Shown here piece after piece: positions 52,716 through 61,575 of a stretch of 64,000 bases of DNA. This stretch comes from Burkholderia sp. BCC0322. Its GTDB lineage: Bacteria; Pseudomonadota; Gammaproteobacteria; Burkholderiales; Burkholderiaceae. The stretch lies in NCBI RefSeq assembly GCF_902833045.1, contig NZ_CADFDU010000003.1, positions 496,001 through 560,000 on the forward strand, read 5' to 3'. How positions within the stretch are numbered: position 1 is the first letter of the stretch; the number at the start of each line of letters is the position of its first letter. Below the pieces are notes generated by a model. That model was not told the origin of the DNA. It saw nothing but the letters and a program-made list of their open reading frames with translations, and made no database searches. Made by a program: the position numbers and the translations under genes.

Positions 52716-53143
52716 GTCAAGACTCCTGCGTGTGGGACTGGGAACGAAAGTTCGGCGCAAGTATAGGAACGCATCGCGCGCGCAAGGCCGCCGGGGCCGC
52801 GAGCGCACCTTTCCGGATCCGGCAAGAGTCCTTCACAAAACTGACATGACGTGCCGCGTGCGCCTGACGCCGGCGGTTTTTGCGCGATCGCGTGCGCGTG
52901 GCATCCGCGCCTCGGTGGCCGGCTGTCGCATCGTTGCAACACGCGCGGCGCGCGCCACGGCGGTTGATCGTCGCGACCGGTGCGCGGAGAATGGGGCGTT
53001 CGCGCCGACGCCGGGCGCTACACGCGTGAGAAGACGAAGACGCGCGCGCATCGACGGGTTTCGTCGATACGCGCCAACTGGATCGCACGGCCGCCCGCGC
53101 CACGCGCGCGGCCGTTTTCATGGATGCCACGGGGAGACTTCAC
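52716..53143. other. 428-bp gene-free divergent region between porin and codA
   Basis: No credible ORF with ribosome site and coding bias is seen. It must hold the promoters of the porin (minus) and the cytosine deaminase (plus). GC is high and no clear sigma-70 pair or palindrome was found by eye. Confidence 0.5.
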
Positions 53144-54385
53144 ATGAATCTGTTCAACGTACGCCTGCGCGGCCGCGACGGCCTGTTCACGATCGGCATC
53201 GACGGCGGCATGATCGCGCGGGTCGACGCCCAGTCGGCGCCGGTCGCACCCGCGGGCGCGGGGGATGTCGACGCGGGCGGCCGCCTTGCGATTCCGCCGC
53301 TCGTCGAGCCGCATATTCACCTCGACGCGGTGCTGACGGCCGGCGAGCCCGCATGGAACATGAGCGGCACGCTGTTCGAGGGCATCGAGCGCTGGGCTGA
53401 ACGCAAGGCGACGATCACGCACGAGGACACGAAGACGCGCGCCCATGCGGCGATCGGCATGCTGCGCGATCACGGGATTCAGCACGTGCGCACGCACGTC
53501 GACGTCACGGATCCGACGCTTGCCGCGCTGAAGGCGATGCTGGAAGTGAAGGACGAAGCACGCGGGCTGATCGACCTGCAGATCGTCGCGTTTCCGCAGG
53601 AAGGTATCGAATCGTTCGACGGCGGCCGCGCGCTGATGGAGCAGGCGATCGAACTCGGCGCGGACGTCGTCGGCGGGATACCGCATTTCGAGAACACGCG
53701 CGAGCAGGGCGTCAGCTCGATTCGCTTCCTGATGGATCTCGCGGAGCGCACCGGCTGCCTCGTCGACGTACATTGCGACGAGACCGACGATCCGCATTCG
53801 CGTTTTCTCGAAGTGCTCGCGGAAGAAGCGCGCGTGCGCGGGATGGGCGCGCGCGTGACGGCGAGCCACACGACCGCGATGGGCTCGTACGACAACGCGT
53901 ACTGCTCGAAGCTGTTCCGCCTGCTGAAGCGCGCAGGCCTGAACTTCATCTCGTGCCCGACCGAGAGCATCCACCTGCAAGGGCGCTTCGACACGTTTCC
54001 GAAGCGGCGCGGCGTCACGCGTGTCGCGGAACTCGATCGCGCGGGCATCAACGTGTGCTTCGGTCAGGATTCGATCAAGGATCCGTGGTACCCGCTCGGC
54101 AACGGCAACATCCTGCGCGTGCTGGATGCGGGCCTCCATATCTGCCACATGATGGGCTACCAGGACTTGCAGCGCTGCCTCGACTTCGTGACCGACCACA
54201 GCGCGACGACGATGCATCTCGGCGACCGCTACGGCATCGCGGTCGGGCGCCCGGCGAATCTGGTCGTGCTCGACGCGGACGGCGATTACGAAGCGGTGCG
54301 CCGGCAGGCCAAGGCCGTGCTGTCGATCCGACACGGGAAGGTGATCCTGCGGCGCGAACCGGAGCGCGTCACGTATCCGGATTGA
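53144..54385 (+). CDS. codA: Cytosine deaminase
   Basis: Metal-dependent amidohydrolase of 413 residues converting cytosine to uracil and ammonia (pyrimidine salvage). Ligand motif 'EPHIHLDAVLTAG' carries H57 and H59, 'VDVHCDETDDPHS' and 'ASHTTAMGSYDNAY' supply further metal and substrate residues, and 'VCFGQDSIKDPWYPLGNGN' contains the active Asp. Length and motifs match E. coli CodA. ATG 53144 follows GGGGAGAC. Genes for a CodB-type permease are not seen next to it; the divergent porin could help uptake but this is conjecture. Confidence 0.94.
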   Translation: MNLFNVRLRGRDGLFTIGIDGGMIARVDAQSAPVAPAGAGDVDAGGRLAIPPLVEPHIHLDAVLTAGEPAWNMSGTLFEGIERWAERKATITHEDTKTRAHAAIGMLRDHGIQHVRTHVDVTDPTLAALKAMLEVKDEARGLIDLQIVAFPQEGIESFDGGRALMEQAIELGADVVGGIPHFENTREQGVSSIRFLMDLAERTGCLVDVHCDETDDPHSRFLEVLAEEARVRGMGARVTASHTTAMGSYDNAYCSKLFRLLKRAGLNFISCPTESIHLQGRFDTFPKRRGVTRVAELDRAGINVCFGQDSIKDPWYPLGNGNILRVLDAGLHICHMMGYQDLQRCLDFVTDHSATTMHLGDRYGIAVGRPANLVVLDADGDYEAVRRQAKAVLSIRHGKVILRREPERVTYPD

Positions 54386-54549
54386 CGCGCGCGGCGGGCG
54401 GTCAAGGCCCGCCAGGCTTCATGTATTCGCCAGATGCATGAGTCGATTCGAAAAATACGTTTGTCTCATGATTGGCGCGGGCCTACGATGCGGTCCTGAC
54501 AACGGCGTGCGGGTTGCGCGCCGTCTTTTCGATCCCATTCGCCGACCCC

Positions 54550-55884
54550 ATGCGCCTCGATCTCCCGTCCGCTCCCGCATCCTCTTCGCCGGCCGCCAGC
54601 CCGTTCGCGCGCGTGGCCGTCGTCACGATCCTGACCGGCGTCGGCGCGGGCCTCGGCGGCATGCTGCTCGCGCTGCTGCTGCATGCGATCCAGCACGTCG
54701 CGTACGGGTACGGCATCGCGCACGTGATCGGCACCGAGAGCTTCCTCAGCGGCGTGACCGGCGCCGATCCGCTGCGCCGGCTCGCGGTGCTGATCGTCTG
54801 CGGGATCGTCGCCGGCGGCGGCTGGTGGGCGCTGTACCGGTATGGCCGGCCGCTCGTCAGCATCCGCCGCGCGGTGCGTGCGGCCGATCCGCGGATGCCG
54901 TTCGTCAGCACGACCGTTCACGCGCTGCTTCAGATCGTCACCGTCGCGCTCGGCTCGCCGCTCGGCCGCGAAGTCGCGCCGCGCGAGATCGGCTCGCTGC
55001 TTGCCGGGCGGCTTGCGCATGCGGCGGGGCTCACGCCCGACGATTGCCGGCTGATGGTCGCGTGCGGTGCGGGCGCGGGCCTCGCGGCCGTCTATAACGT
55101 GCCGCTCGGCGGGGCGATCTTCGTGCTCGAAGTGCTGCTCGGCACGTTCGAGCTGCGTGCGCTGGTCGTGGCGGTCGCGACGTCGGCGATCGCCGCGGCC
55201 GTTGCGTGGATCGGCCTCGGCAACGAACACCAGTACACGGCGCCGCCGTTCGTGCTGAGCACGCCGCTGGTGGTGTGGTCGATCGTCTGCGGGCCGCTGT
55301 TCGGCTTCGCCGCCTACGGCTTCGTGCGGCTCACGGCGCGTGCGCGGGCAGACGCGCCCAAGGATTGGCGGTTGCCCGTGCTCGCGTTGCTCAACTTCGC
55401 GGTGATCGGCGTGCTTGCGATGGGGTTCCCCCAATTGCTCGGCAACGGCAAGGGCCCGGCGTCGCTGGGTTTCGACGGCACGCTGACGATCGGCCTCGCC
55501 GCGACGCTGCTCGTGCTGAAGGTGCTGATCGAGGCCGGCAGCCTGCGCGTCGGCGCGGAAGGTGGCCTGCTGACGCCGGGCCTCGCGAACGGCGCGCTGC
55601 TCGGCGTCGTGCTCGGCGGGCTGTGGAGCCTCGTGTGGCCGGGCGCGTCGATCGGCGGGTGTGCGCTCATCGGCGCGACCGCGTTTCTCGCCGCGTCGAT
55701 GCAGATGCCGATCACGGCGGTCGTGCTGCTGCTCGAGTTCACGCGCGCGGATCACGACAGCCTCGTGCCGATGCTGCTTGCCGTGGCCGGCTCGCTGGTC
55801 GCGTACCGGTTCGCGCAGCGGCTGGCCGAGCAGCGGGCGAATCCGGTTGCAACCGTGAGCACGCCTGCGACCGCCGGTCGATAA
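54550..55884 (+). CDS. ClC-family chloride channel or antiporter
   Basis: Membrane protein of 444 residues with about ten to twelve helices. Signature one is 'ALGSPLGREVAPREIGSLL', with the gating-position Glu in the G-R-E-x-x-P motif. Signature two is 'VYNVPLGGAIFVLEVLLG'. Signature three, 'GAEGGLLTPGLANGALLG', corresponds to GxFxP but with LL replacing the Phe. It lacks CBS domains. ATG 54550 was taken from position ahead of a short cytosolic tail. Whether it is a Cl-/H+ antiporter or a channel cannot be decided. A terminator hairpin follows. Confidence 0.9.
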   Translation: MRLDLPSAPASSSPAASPFARVAVVTILTGVGAGLGGMLLALLLHAIQHVAYGYGIAHVIGTESFLSGVTGADPLRRLAVLIVCGIVAGGGWWALYRYGRPLVSIRRAVRAADPRMPFVSTTVHALLQIVTVALGSPLGREVAPREIGSLLAGRLAHAAGLTPDDCRLMVACGAGAGLAAVYNVPLGGAIFVLEVLLGTFELRALVVAVATSAIAAAVAWIGLGNEHQYTAPPFVLSTPLVVWSIVCGPLFGFAAYGFVRLTARARADAPKDWRLPVLALLNFAVIGVLAMGFPQLLGNGKGPASLGFDGTLTIGLAATLLVLKVLIEAGSLRVGAEGGLLTPGLANGALLGVVLGGLWSLVWPGASIGGCALIGATAFLAASMQMPITAVVLLLEFTRADHDSLVPMLLAVAGSLVAYRFAQRLAEQRANPVATVSTPATAGR

Positions 55885-55906
55885 CGCATACGCATCCGGC
55901 CTTTTC

Positions 55907-55946
55907 ACCGGCGGCGCCGATCGCACCGCCGGTCGCCGTTTTTCTT
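55907..55946 (+). terminator. Probable terminator after the ClC gene
   Basis: ACCGGCGG (55907-55914) pairs perfectly with CCGCCGGT (55926-55933) over an 11-base loop; five bases later a TTTTTCTT run begins at 55939. It is the only likely structure in the 285-bp gap before the methyltransferase gene. Confidence 0.6.
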
Positions 55947-56169
55947 CCCGTTTCCACGATCGCGATTGCCGGGCTCGGCGTGCGCGACATGATGGGATAG
56001 TGCGTGACGACGCTGCTGTTCTCGGGCGTCGTGTTCGTCGCGGGGATGTATCTGTTCTGACGCGGCTGGGCGCGAGGCGGGCGGTATGGCCCGAGATCGG
56101 CGGCCGGGGCGCAGATCGCCATTCGCCGGTGGATAATCGGCTCACCCTGTTTCCGCCGATGGAGGCTGC

Positions 56170-56901
56170 ATGACCGATCCGAACGAACCGCCCGGCCGCC
56201 GGGCGTACGCGAGCTTCGCGCAACGTTATGCCGACATCGCGCCGACGAAGGCGCACAACGCGCTCTACGAACGTCCGGCAACGATGGCGCTGCTGGGCGA
56301 CGTCGACGGCCTGACGGTGCTCGACGCCGCCTGCGGGCCCGGCATCTGCAGCGCGCACCTCGCACGCCACGGCGCGACGGTGCATGCGTTCGACGTCACG
56401 CCGGAGATGGTCGCGCTGGCGAGAACGCGCTGCGCGGGCCTCCCGGTCGACATCGTGGAGGGCGATCTGGAGGGGCCGCTCGCCTGGTTGCCCGACGATG
56501 CGTTCGACAAGGTCGTCTGTTCGCTCGCGTTCGACTACGTGCGCGATCTTGCGCCGACGCTGCGCGAATTCCGGCGCGTCGCGCGGCCGGGCGCCACGCT
56601 CGTGTTTTCGATGGCGCATCCGATGCGGGACTGGATGGACGAACGCACGCGCGGCGAGGGTACCTATTTCGATACATCCCGCTTCGGCTTTCACTGGTCG
56701 GGTTTCGGTGAACCGAAACCCTATGTCGAAGCGTGGCGGCGGCCGCTCGCCGACATCCTGAACGCGGTCGCCGACGGCGGCTGGCGGCTCGACCGGTTCG
56801 TCGAGCCGAAGCCGCTGCCCGAGATGAAGGCCGCGTCGGAGCGGCTCCATGCGGAGCTGTCGCTGGCCCCGGCCTTCCTTTGCATCCGCGCGCGCTGCTG
56901 A
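56170..56901 (+). CDS. Class I SAM-dependent methyltransferase
   Basis: Protein of 243 residues. The SAM-binding motif I 'LTVLDAACGPGICSAHLA' is at ~48-65 with the acidic end of strand 2 'VHAFDVTPEMVALAR', and 'FDKVVCSLAFDYVRDLAPTL' serves as motif IV. It belongs to the Methyltransf_11/UbiE-like group that methylates small molecules. ATG 56170 opens a clean protein. It is followed by the converging di-haem peroxidase gene (28 bp). The substrate is not indicated. Confidence 0.92.
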   Translation: MTDPNEPPGRRAYASFAQRYADIAPTKAHNALYERPATMALLGDVDGLTVLDAACGPGICSAHLARHGATVHAFDVTPEMVALARTRCAGLPVDIVEGDLEGPLAWLPDDAFDKVVCSLAFDYVRDLAPTLREFRRVARPGATLVFSMAHPMRDWMDERTRGEGTYFDTSRFGFHWSGFGEPKPYVEAWRRPLADILNAVADGGWRLDRFVEPKPLPEMKAASERLHAELSLAPAFLCIRARC

Positions 56902-56929
56902 CACGACGCGGCGCGGCGGTCGTCCTGAC

Positions 56930-58351
56930 TCAGTGCTGCGCCGGCTCGTCGTTCAGCGTACCCAGGAACGCTTCGATATCCTTGATGTCCTGCGCCGTCA
57001 TCGCGGGCTTGTCGCCCGGCTTGCGATCGAACGGCGCATCGGTCACGTCGACGTTCGCGCGAAATTTCGGCGGGATGTCGTCGTACTCGTCGACCTTGCC
57101 GTCCGCGCCGTGCGAATAGAACTTTTGCGGCGAGATGCTGCGCTCGTTGTAGAACGCCATCACCTGGTCGAGCGTGTGGAACACGCCGTTGTGGAAGAAC
57201 ACGTGGCGCGTCGCCGAGTTGCGCAGCGTCGGCGTGAGGAACATTCCGCAATACTGCGTCTGGTCCTTCAGGTCGTCGCGGAACGGCCCGCACACGCCGA
57301 GATCGTAGAACGCCGGGTTGCGGTTCTGTGCCAGTTCCTTGTTGCGCGGCGCGCCGAGCGCCTCGTACTGGTAGTCGGTAAACATCGGCGGCAGCCCGTC
57401 CTTGCCGGGCTTCGACAGGTGGCAGCCCGCGCAATTCGCCTTGTCCGGATCGTTGAACAGGCGCAGCCCGCGCAGTTCGGCCTGCGTGAGCCGCGCACGG
57501 CCTTCGAGCCAGCGGTCGTACTTGCTGTTGTACGGGTGGAACGACGGATCCTCCACCTGGTAGCGCGCGATCGCGAACATCGCCTCCGACACCGCGAGCT
57601 GCGGGCTGTCGAACACGCGTGCGCCGAACAGTTGCTCGAGTTGCGCGCGGTGCGACGACTGCGCGAGCTTGCGCGCGACGTCGTCGATGCTCGCGTTCGC
57701 CATCTCGACCGGATTCAGCAGCGGGCCGAACGCCTGCTGCTGCAGCGTATCGGCGCGGCCATCCCAGAACATCCCGCCCTGCGGCACGAGCTGCGGCGCG
57801 GCCGACGTGCCGGCCACCTTCTGGGCCTTGACGACGCCGGCCGCCGACGCGGCCTGCTGCGCGACGGTCGGCGCGGCGTCGTTTTCACCGGCATCGGGGC
57901 CGATGCTGAAGTTCGGCTGGCGATACAGGTACATCAGCGACGGCGGCGGGCGATAGCCCTGCTGCGTCATCGCGAGGCCGCCCGGCTGCACGTCGAGCGC
58001 GTTCGGCGGCCCGTACGCATGATCGGGGCTGTGGCACGACGCGCACGACTGCTTGCCCGACGCGGACAGCGACGGATCGGCGAACAGTGCGCGGCCGAGT
58101 TGCGCGACGGCCGACAGCGGCTGCGCGGCGGGCCGCTGCAGCACGACCGGATGCGGGTTCGCCCCCGTCCAGTCGGCGACGACGGTGCCGATCGCCGCGG
58201 GCACCTGCGACGGAAATGCGATCGCGAACGCGCCGTAGCCGAGCACGGCGGCGCCGATCGCGAATGCCGCGCGGCGCAGGAGGCGGGACGGCGTGCGCGG
58301 CGCGCGGGTGCCGGTGGTGTCGGGAGACGGGAACGCAGGGCGAGCGGTCAT
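56930..58351 (-). CDS. Di-haem cytochrome c peroxidase
   Basis: Periplasmic-facing di-haem c protein of 473 residues. An N-terminal hydrophobic segment (~28-48) acts as signal anchor. Haem sites are CASCH (C103-H107) and CAGCH (C307-H311), with 'LGRALFADPSLSASGKQSC' before the first and 'LFNDPDKANCAGC' before the second, as in the CcpA/MauG superfamily. It is longer than canonical CcpA (~330 aa), with an extra segment around 150-190 and 'HVFFHNGVFHTLDQVMAFY' near the C-terminus. It would reduce peroxide with electrons from cytochrome c, or oxidise a partner protein. Downstream of the phosphoesterase gene on the same strand but separated by a terminator. Confidence 0.92.
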   Translation of the reverse strand: MTARPAFPSPDTTGTRAPRTPSRLLRRAAFAIGAAVLGYGAFAIAFPSQVPAAIGTVVADWTGANPHPVVLQRPAAQPLSAVAQLGRALFADPSLSASGKQSCASCHSPDHAYGPPNALDVQPGGLAMTQQGYRPPPSLMYLYRQPNFSIGPDAGENDAAPTVAQQAASAAGVVKAQKVAGTSAAPQLVPQGGMFWDGRADTLQQQAFGPLLNPVEMANASIDDVARKLAQSSHRAQLEQLFGARVFDSPQLAVSEAMFAIARYQVEDPSFHPYNSKYDRWLEGRARLTQAELRGLRLFNDPDKANCAGCHLSKPGKDGLPPMFTDYQYEALGAPRNKELAQNRNPAFYDLGVCGPFRDDLKDQTQYCGMFLTPTLRNSATRHVFFHNGVFHTLDQVMAFYNERSISPQKFYSHGADGKVDEYDDIPPKFRANVDVTDAPFDRKPGDKPAMTAQDIKDIEAFLGTLNDEPAQH

Positions 58352-58402
58352 GCTATCGGTCGGAAATCGGGCACCGCACGAAGCGGCGCGTTAAACGGAA
58401 AC

Positions 58403-58425
58403 GGCCGGCGCATCATGCGCCGGCC
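58403..58425 (-). terminator. Hairpin terminator after the phosphoesterase gene
   Basis: GGCCGGCGCA (58403-58412) and TGCGCCGGCC (58416-58425) form a perfect 10-bp stem with a 3-base loop, about 20 bp past the phosphoesterase stop. On the minus strand it is followed by GTTTCCGTTT. It separates the phosphoesterase from the peroxidase gene. Confidence 0.7.
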
Positions 58426-58445
58426 ATGCGGTCAGGCAGTACCGG

Positions 58446-60125
58446 TCAGATCGCCGGTGCCGAGCTCAATGCGGTGCCGAGCGTCGGGTCGAGATACAGC
58501 GGCGTCGTGTTCGGCTTCGACGTGAAGTCGAACAGGTTGCGCAGGTCGCCCGCCGTCGCATCGAACGAGCCGCCGCCGATGCGCTGGCCGCCGAGCCAGT
58601 TGTCCTCGATGAAGCGCACGACGGACGACTGGTCGAGCATCGTGTGATCGACGTAGTTCTGCTTCGCGTACGGCGAGATCACGATCAGCGGAATGCGCAC
58701 GCCCGGGCCGCAGCGGCCGTTCACGGTGCCGCCGTTCACGCCGGTCGTGCCGCCCGAGCCGCACTTGCCGTTGCCGCTCACCTGGTCGACCGGGTCCGAC
58801 GAACCGCGGGTCGGCGGCGTGTACACGTGGTCGTACCAGCCGTCCGAGTCGTCATAGGTGACGATCACGGCCGTGTTCTGCCAGTCGGGCTGCTGCTGCA
58901 GGAAGTTGACGACCTTCGTCACGAACGCCTGCTCGTCGAGCGGATCCGAATAGCCCGCGTGCGCATCCTGTGCGGCCGGCGCCTTCAGGTAGCTGACCGA
59001 CGGGAAGTTGCCGGCCTTCACGGCCGCGAAGAAGTCGTCCGTGTCGTATTGGTGGTTCGCCGGTTCGGCGGTCTTGCCGTCGGTCTGGAAGCTCGAACCG
59101 ATCGCCGCGACCGAGCTCGGGCGCGTGTGCTGCGGGTTCGCGGTCGACGCGTAGTACTGGAACCAGTTGTGGTGCGGGATGTAGTCGGACGTTGCGGCGT
59201 TTACGGCGGTGGCGACCGTGCTGCGGGCGCAGCCCGTGGTGCCGTTGCCGTTCGTCGTCGACAGGTTGAAGCCGCCCATGAAGCCGCCCCACGTGATCTT
59301 CGCGCTGTTCAGCAGGTCGCCGATGTTCTTGCCCGTCATCATCGCCTGGTCGGTCGTGCTCGAGCACACGTCATAGCCCGGGTCGACGTCGTTGATCATC
59401 GTGTAGCCGGTCTGGCCGTCGTTGATGTAGTACGAGCTCTTCGCGAGCGTCGACGGTTGCGCCGACGTCTTGACGATCTGCATCCCGTTGGTCTGGCCCG
59501 ACACGACGTTCAGCGCGCCCGGCGTCGACGGGCCGTACGTCGTCGTGTACGTGTTGTCGCTCATCGCGAAGCGCTGCGCGTAGTTCCACAGCGCGGTCAC
59601 GGTGTTGCCGTCGAAGTAGCCCATCACCTGGCCCTTCGTGCCGAACGCGCCGGCGCCGCCGGACGAGCCCCTGCCGGTGTATTTCGGGAACAGGTCGGCC
59701 GCGCCGAGGTCTTCCGCTTGCTGCTCGGCCGTGTACGCGTGGTTCTGGTCGGCGGTCGCGGCCTGCGTGCGGTCGAGGCGGAACGGGTTCGCCGCGTCGG
59801 TGCCGTTGGCCGTGTTCGTGAAGTTCGGGTTCGCGGTGAGCAGCGTGCCCGTCAGGCCGTTCGGCGTCGGCGTGCCGGCCTTGGCGGTGAACGCCGGTTC
59901 GCCCGACGGGTTCGTCGCGTTCGGGTAGGTGCCGAAGTAGTGGTCGAACGAAATGTTTTCACCGTAGATCACGACGACGTGCTTGATCGGCGTGGCGGTC
60001 TGCAGCGCGTCCTGCGACGACACGACGGGTGCCGGCGGCGTCGACGTCGGATCGCTGCCGCCGCAGGCGAACAGCGCAAGCGCCGCGGCAGCGCAGGCGG
60101 TGACAAGCAAGGCTTGACGGAACAT
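58446..60125 (-). CDS. Phosphoesterase lipoprotein (acid phosphatase/phospholipase C family)
   Basis: Secreted lipoprotein of 559 residues. The lipobox 'LALFAC' gives lipidated C21. The phosphoesterase domain starts with 'IKHVVVIYGENISFDHYFGTYP', where the metal/nucleophile region 'ENxSFDHYFG' is characteristic of the AcpA/PlcC group. Later blocks are 'YDDSDGWYDHVYTPP' and 'GPGVRIPLIVISPYAKQNYVDH', supplying further ligands. It should hydrolyse phosphate esters in the periplasm or at the cell surface. Whether substrates are phospholipids or phosphomonoesters cannot be told. TGGAG is well placed before ATG 60125. A terminator hairpin follows. Confidence 0.93.
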   Translation of the reverse strand: MFRQALLVTACAAAALALFACGGSDPTSTPPAPVVSSQDALQTATPIKHVVVIYGENISFDHYFGTYPNATNPSGEPAFTAKAGTPTPNGLTGTLLTANPNFTNTANGTDAANPFRLDRTQAATADQNHAYTAEQQAEDLGAADLFPKYTGRGSSGGAGAFGTKGQVMGYFDGNTVTALWNYAQRFAMSDNTYTTTYGPSTPGALNVVSGQTNGMQIVKTSAQPSTLAKSSYYINDGQTGYTMINDVDPGYDVCSSTTDQAMMTGKNIGDLLNSAKITWGGFMGGFNLSTTNGNGTTGCARSTVATAVNAATSDYIPHHNWFQYYASTANPQHTRPSSVAAIGSSFQTDGKTAEPANHQYDTDDFFAAVKAGNFPSVSYLKAPAAQDAHAGYSDPLDEQAFVTKVVNFLQQQPDWQNTAVIVTYDDSDGWYDHVYTPPTRGSSDPVDQVSGNGKCGSGGTTGVNGGTVNGRCGPGVRIPLIVISPYAKQNYVDHTMLDQSSVVRFIEDNWLGGQRIGGGSFDATAGDLRNLFDFTSKPNTTPLYLDPTLGTALSSAPAI

Positions 60126-60447
60126 CGGGAAACTCCAGGTAAGGTCTTCGATGGTGGAGAGCGGCCCCGTCGTCGTGTGGGTTCGGCGCGGAGCTCGTGA
60201 GAGAGCACGCGCATTGAAACAGTCCCGTATGAAGATATGGGGACGGAGTGATTTCGCGACGGTTGCGCTGCGGTATCGATTTCATTACGGCGGGATGCGA
60301 CGCGAAAGAAAACGGAAAGGGGCGGACCGCCTGCCACCTTTGCGTCACATTCCGCGGCGGGGGGAGCCATTGCCGCGGAGGCCTCGCGGGGCGGGCGAGA
60401 GGACGTTGCTGCCCGGTTTGCGGAGGGGGCCGCGCGGCGCAGGGATT
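60126..60447. other. Gene-free region between phosphoesterase and EamA genes
   Basis: About 320 bp with no supported gene. It carries the minus-strand promoter of the phosphoesterase and leads into the plus-strand promoter at 60448. Open frames are short and antisense-like. Confidence 0.5.
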
Positions 60448-60476
60448 TTGACAATCGGATGACGTATTCATACGAT
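60448..60476 (+). promoter_or_regulatory. Consensus-like sigma-70 promoter of the EamA gene
   Basis: TTGACA (60448-60453) and TACGAT (60471-60476) are separated by exactly 17 bp. The predicted start of transcription is near 60483, which lies downstream of the first possible ATG (60475) and so argues against that start codon. Confidence 0.7.
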
Positions 60477-60528
60477 GAACGCCCTGCGGCGACGATATCG
60501 CGTGGCCGACCGTCAGCGAGTATTCATC

Positions 60529-61386
60529 GTGCCGATCCCCGTTTTGTTTGCCGTTCTGTGTGCGGCGTTCCTGCATGCATCATGGAACGCGCTCGTCCGC
60601 AGCAGCGGCGACCGGCTGCGGTCGGCCACGGTGCTGCAGATCGCGATCGGGCTGTTCGCGCTGCTGTTCCTGCCGGCCGCGGCGCCGATCACGCCGGCGA
60701 GTTGGCTCTGTGTCGTCGCGTCGGCCGTGCTGCACGTCGTCTATACGCTGCTGCTGGTGCGCGCGTACGAGCACGGCGACCTGACCGTCGCCTATCCGGT
60801 CGCGCGCGGCACCGCGCCGCTGCTCGTCACGCTCGGCGCGGCGGCGTTCGCGGGCGAGCACCTGAATGTCGGCGCGCAATGCGGGCTCGTGCTGATCTGC
60901 GCGGGCATCCTGGCGATCGGGCTGGAGCGTGGGCGCGGTGCGAAGCACCGGATGATGCAGGTGCTGCCGATCGCGTTCGCAACCGGCGTGTCGATCGCGG
61001 CCTACAGCGTGGTAGACGGAATCGGCGTGCGGGAAAGCGGCAACATGGTCGGCTATACCGCGTGGATGTTCGTGCTGACGGGGGCGATGATGGCCGCGTA
61101 CTACCGCCTGCGGGCGGGGCCGCTGCGGCTGACGCAGGATGTCGGCGAAACGGCGAAGGCCGCCTGCGGCGGCGTGTTCGCGGCGCTCGCGTACGGCATC
61201 GTGATCTGGGCGATGGATCGCGCGCCGATGGGGCCGGTGTCGGCGCTGCGGGAAACGAGCGTGGTGTTCGCGGCCCTGATCGCGCGGGTGTACCTCGGCG
61301 AGCGGCTGACGCCGCGCCGGGCGGCCGGTTGCGTGGTGATCGCGGCGGGGGCGTTGCTGATCAGTGCGTTCGAGGCGGCGCGCTGA
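60529..61386 (+). CDS. EamA/DMT-family transporter
   Basis: Ten-helix metabolite transporter of 285 residues in two EamA repeats. TM1 is 'VLFAVLCAAFLHASWNALVR', with the H-A-S-W-N signature of this subgroup; the first repeat closes with 'YEHGDLTVAYPVARGTAPLL' and the second with 'SALRETSVVFAALIARVYLGE'. GTG 60529 is chosen because the promoter at 60448-60476 would start the mRNA after ATG 60475; the ATG would add 18 residues. Substrate unknown, probably an amino acid or metabolite exporter. It is a single-gene unit. Confidence 0.85.
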   Translation: MPIPVLFAVLCAAFLHASWNALVRSSGDRLRSATVLQIAIGLFALLFLPAAAPITPASWLCVVASAVLHVVYTLLLVRAYEHGDLTVAYPVARGTAPLLVTLGAAAFAGEHLNVGAQCGLVLICAGILAIGLERGRGAKHRMMQVLPIAFATGVSIAAYSVVDGIGVRESGNMVGYTAWMFVLTGAMMAAYYRLRAGPLRLTQDVGETAKAACGGVFAALAYGIVIWAMDRAPMGPVSALRETSVVFAALIARVYLGERLTPRRAAGCVVIAAGALLISAFEAAR

Positions 61387-61575
61387 AGGCGTCCCAGGAT
61401 GCGCGGTGCGAATATGGCTGGGCGCTGATTTTCAGAGCCGAATTCCGAAAGCCGGCGTGGGCGCTTAATCGTTGCTTGCGCAACAAATCAAACTGTATTT
61501 GCAGAGGCCCTTGGAGGGAAGGGAAGGGAAGCGACGCGGCGCACAAACTCCATCAGGCCGCTTCGGAAGGCCGAT

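Noticed and set aside
54393-54413. GGCGGGC/GCCCGCC hairpin after codA as a terminator
   Set aside because: Stem of 7 bp with a 7-base loop but no T-run on the plus strand; too weak to call.
54466-56904. Minus-strand open frame opposite ClC and methyltransferase genes
   Set aside because: Shadow of two recognisable plus-strand proteins; no start site or domain.
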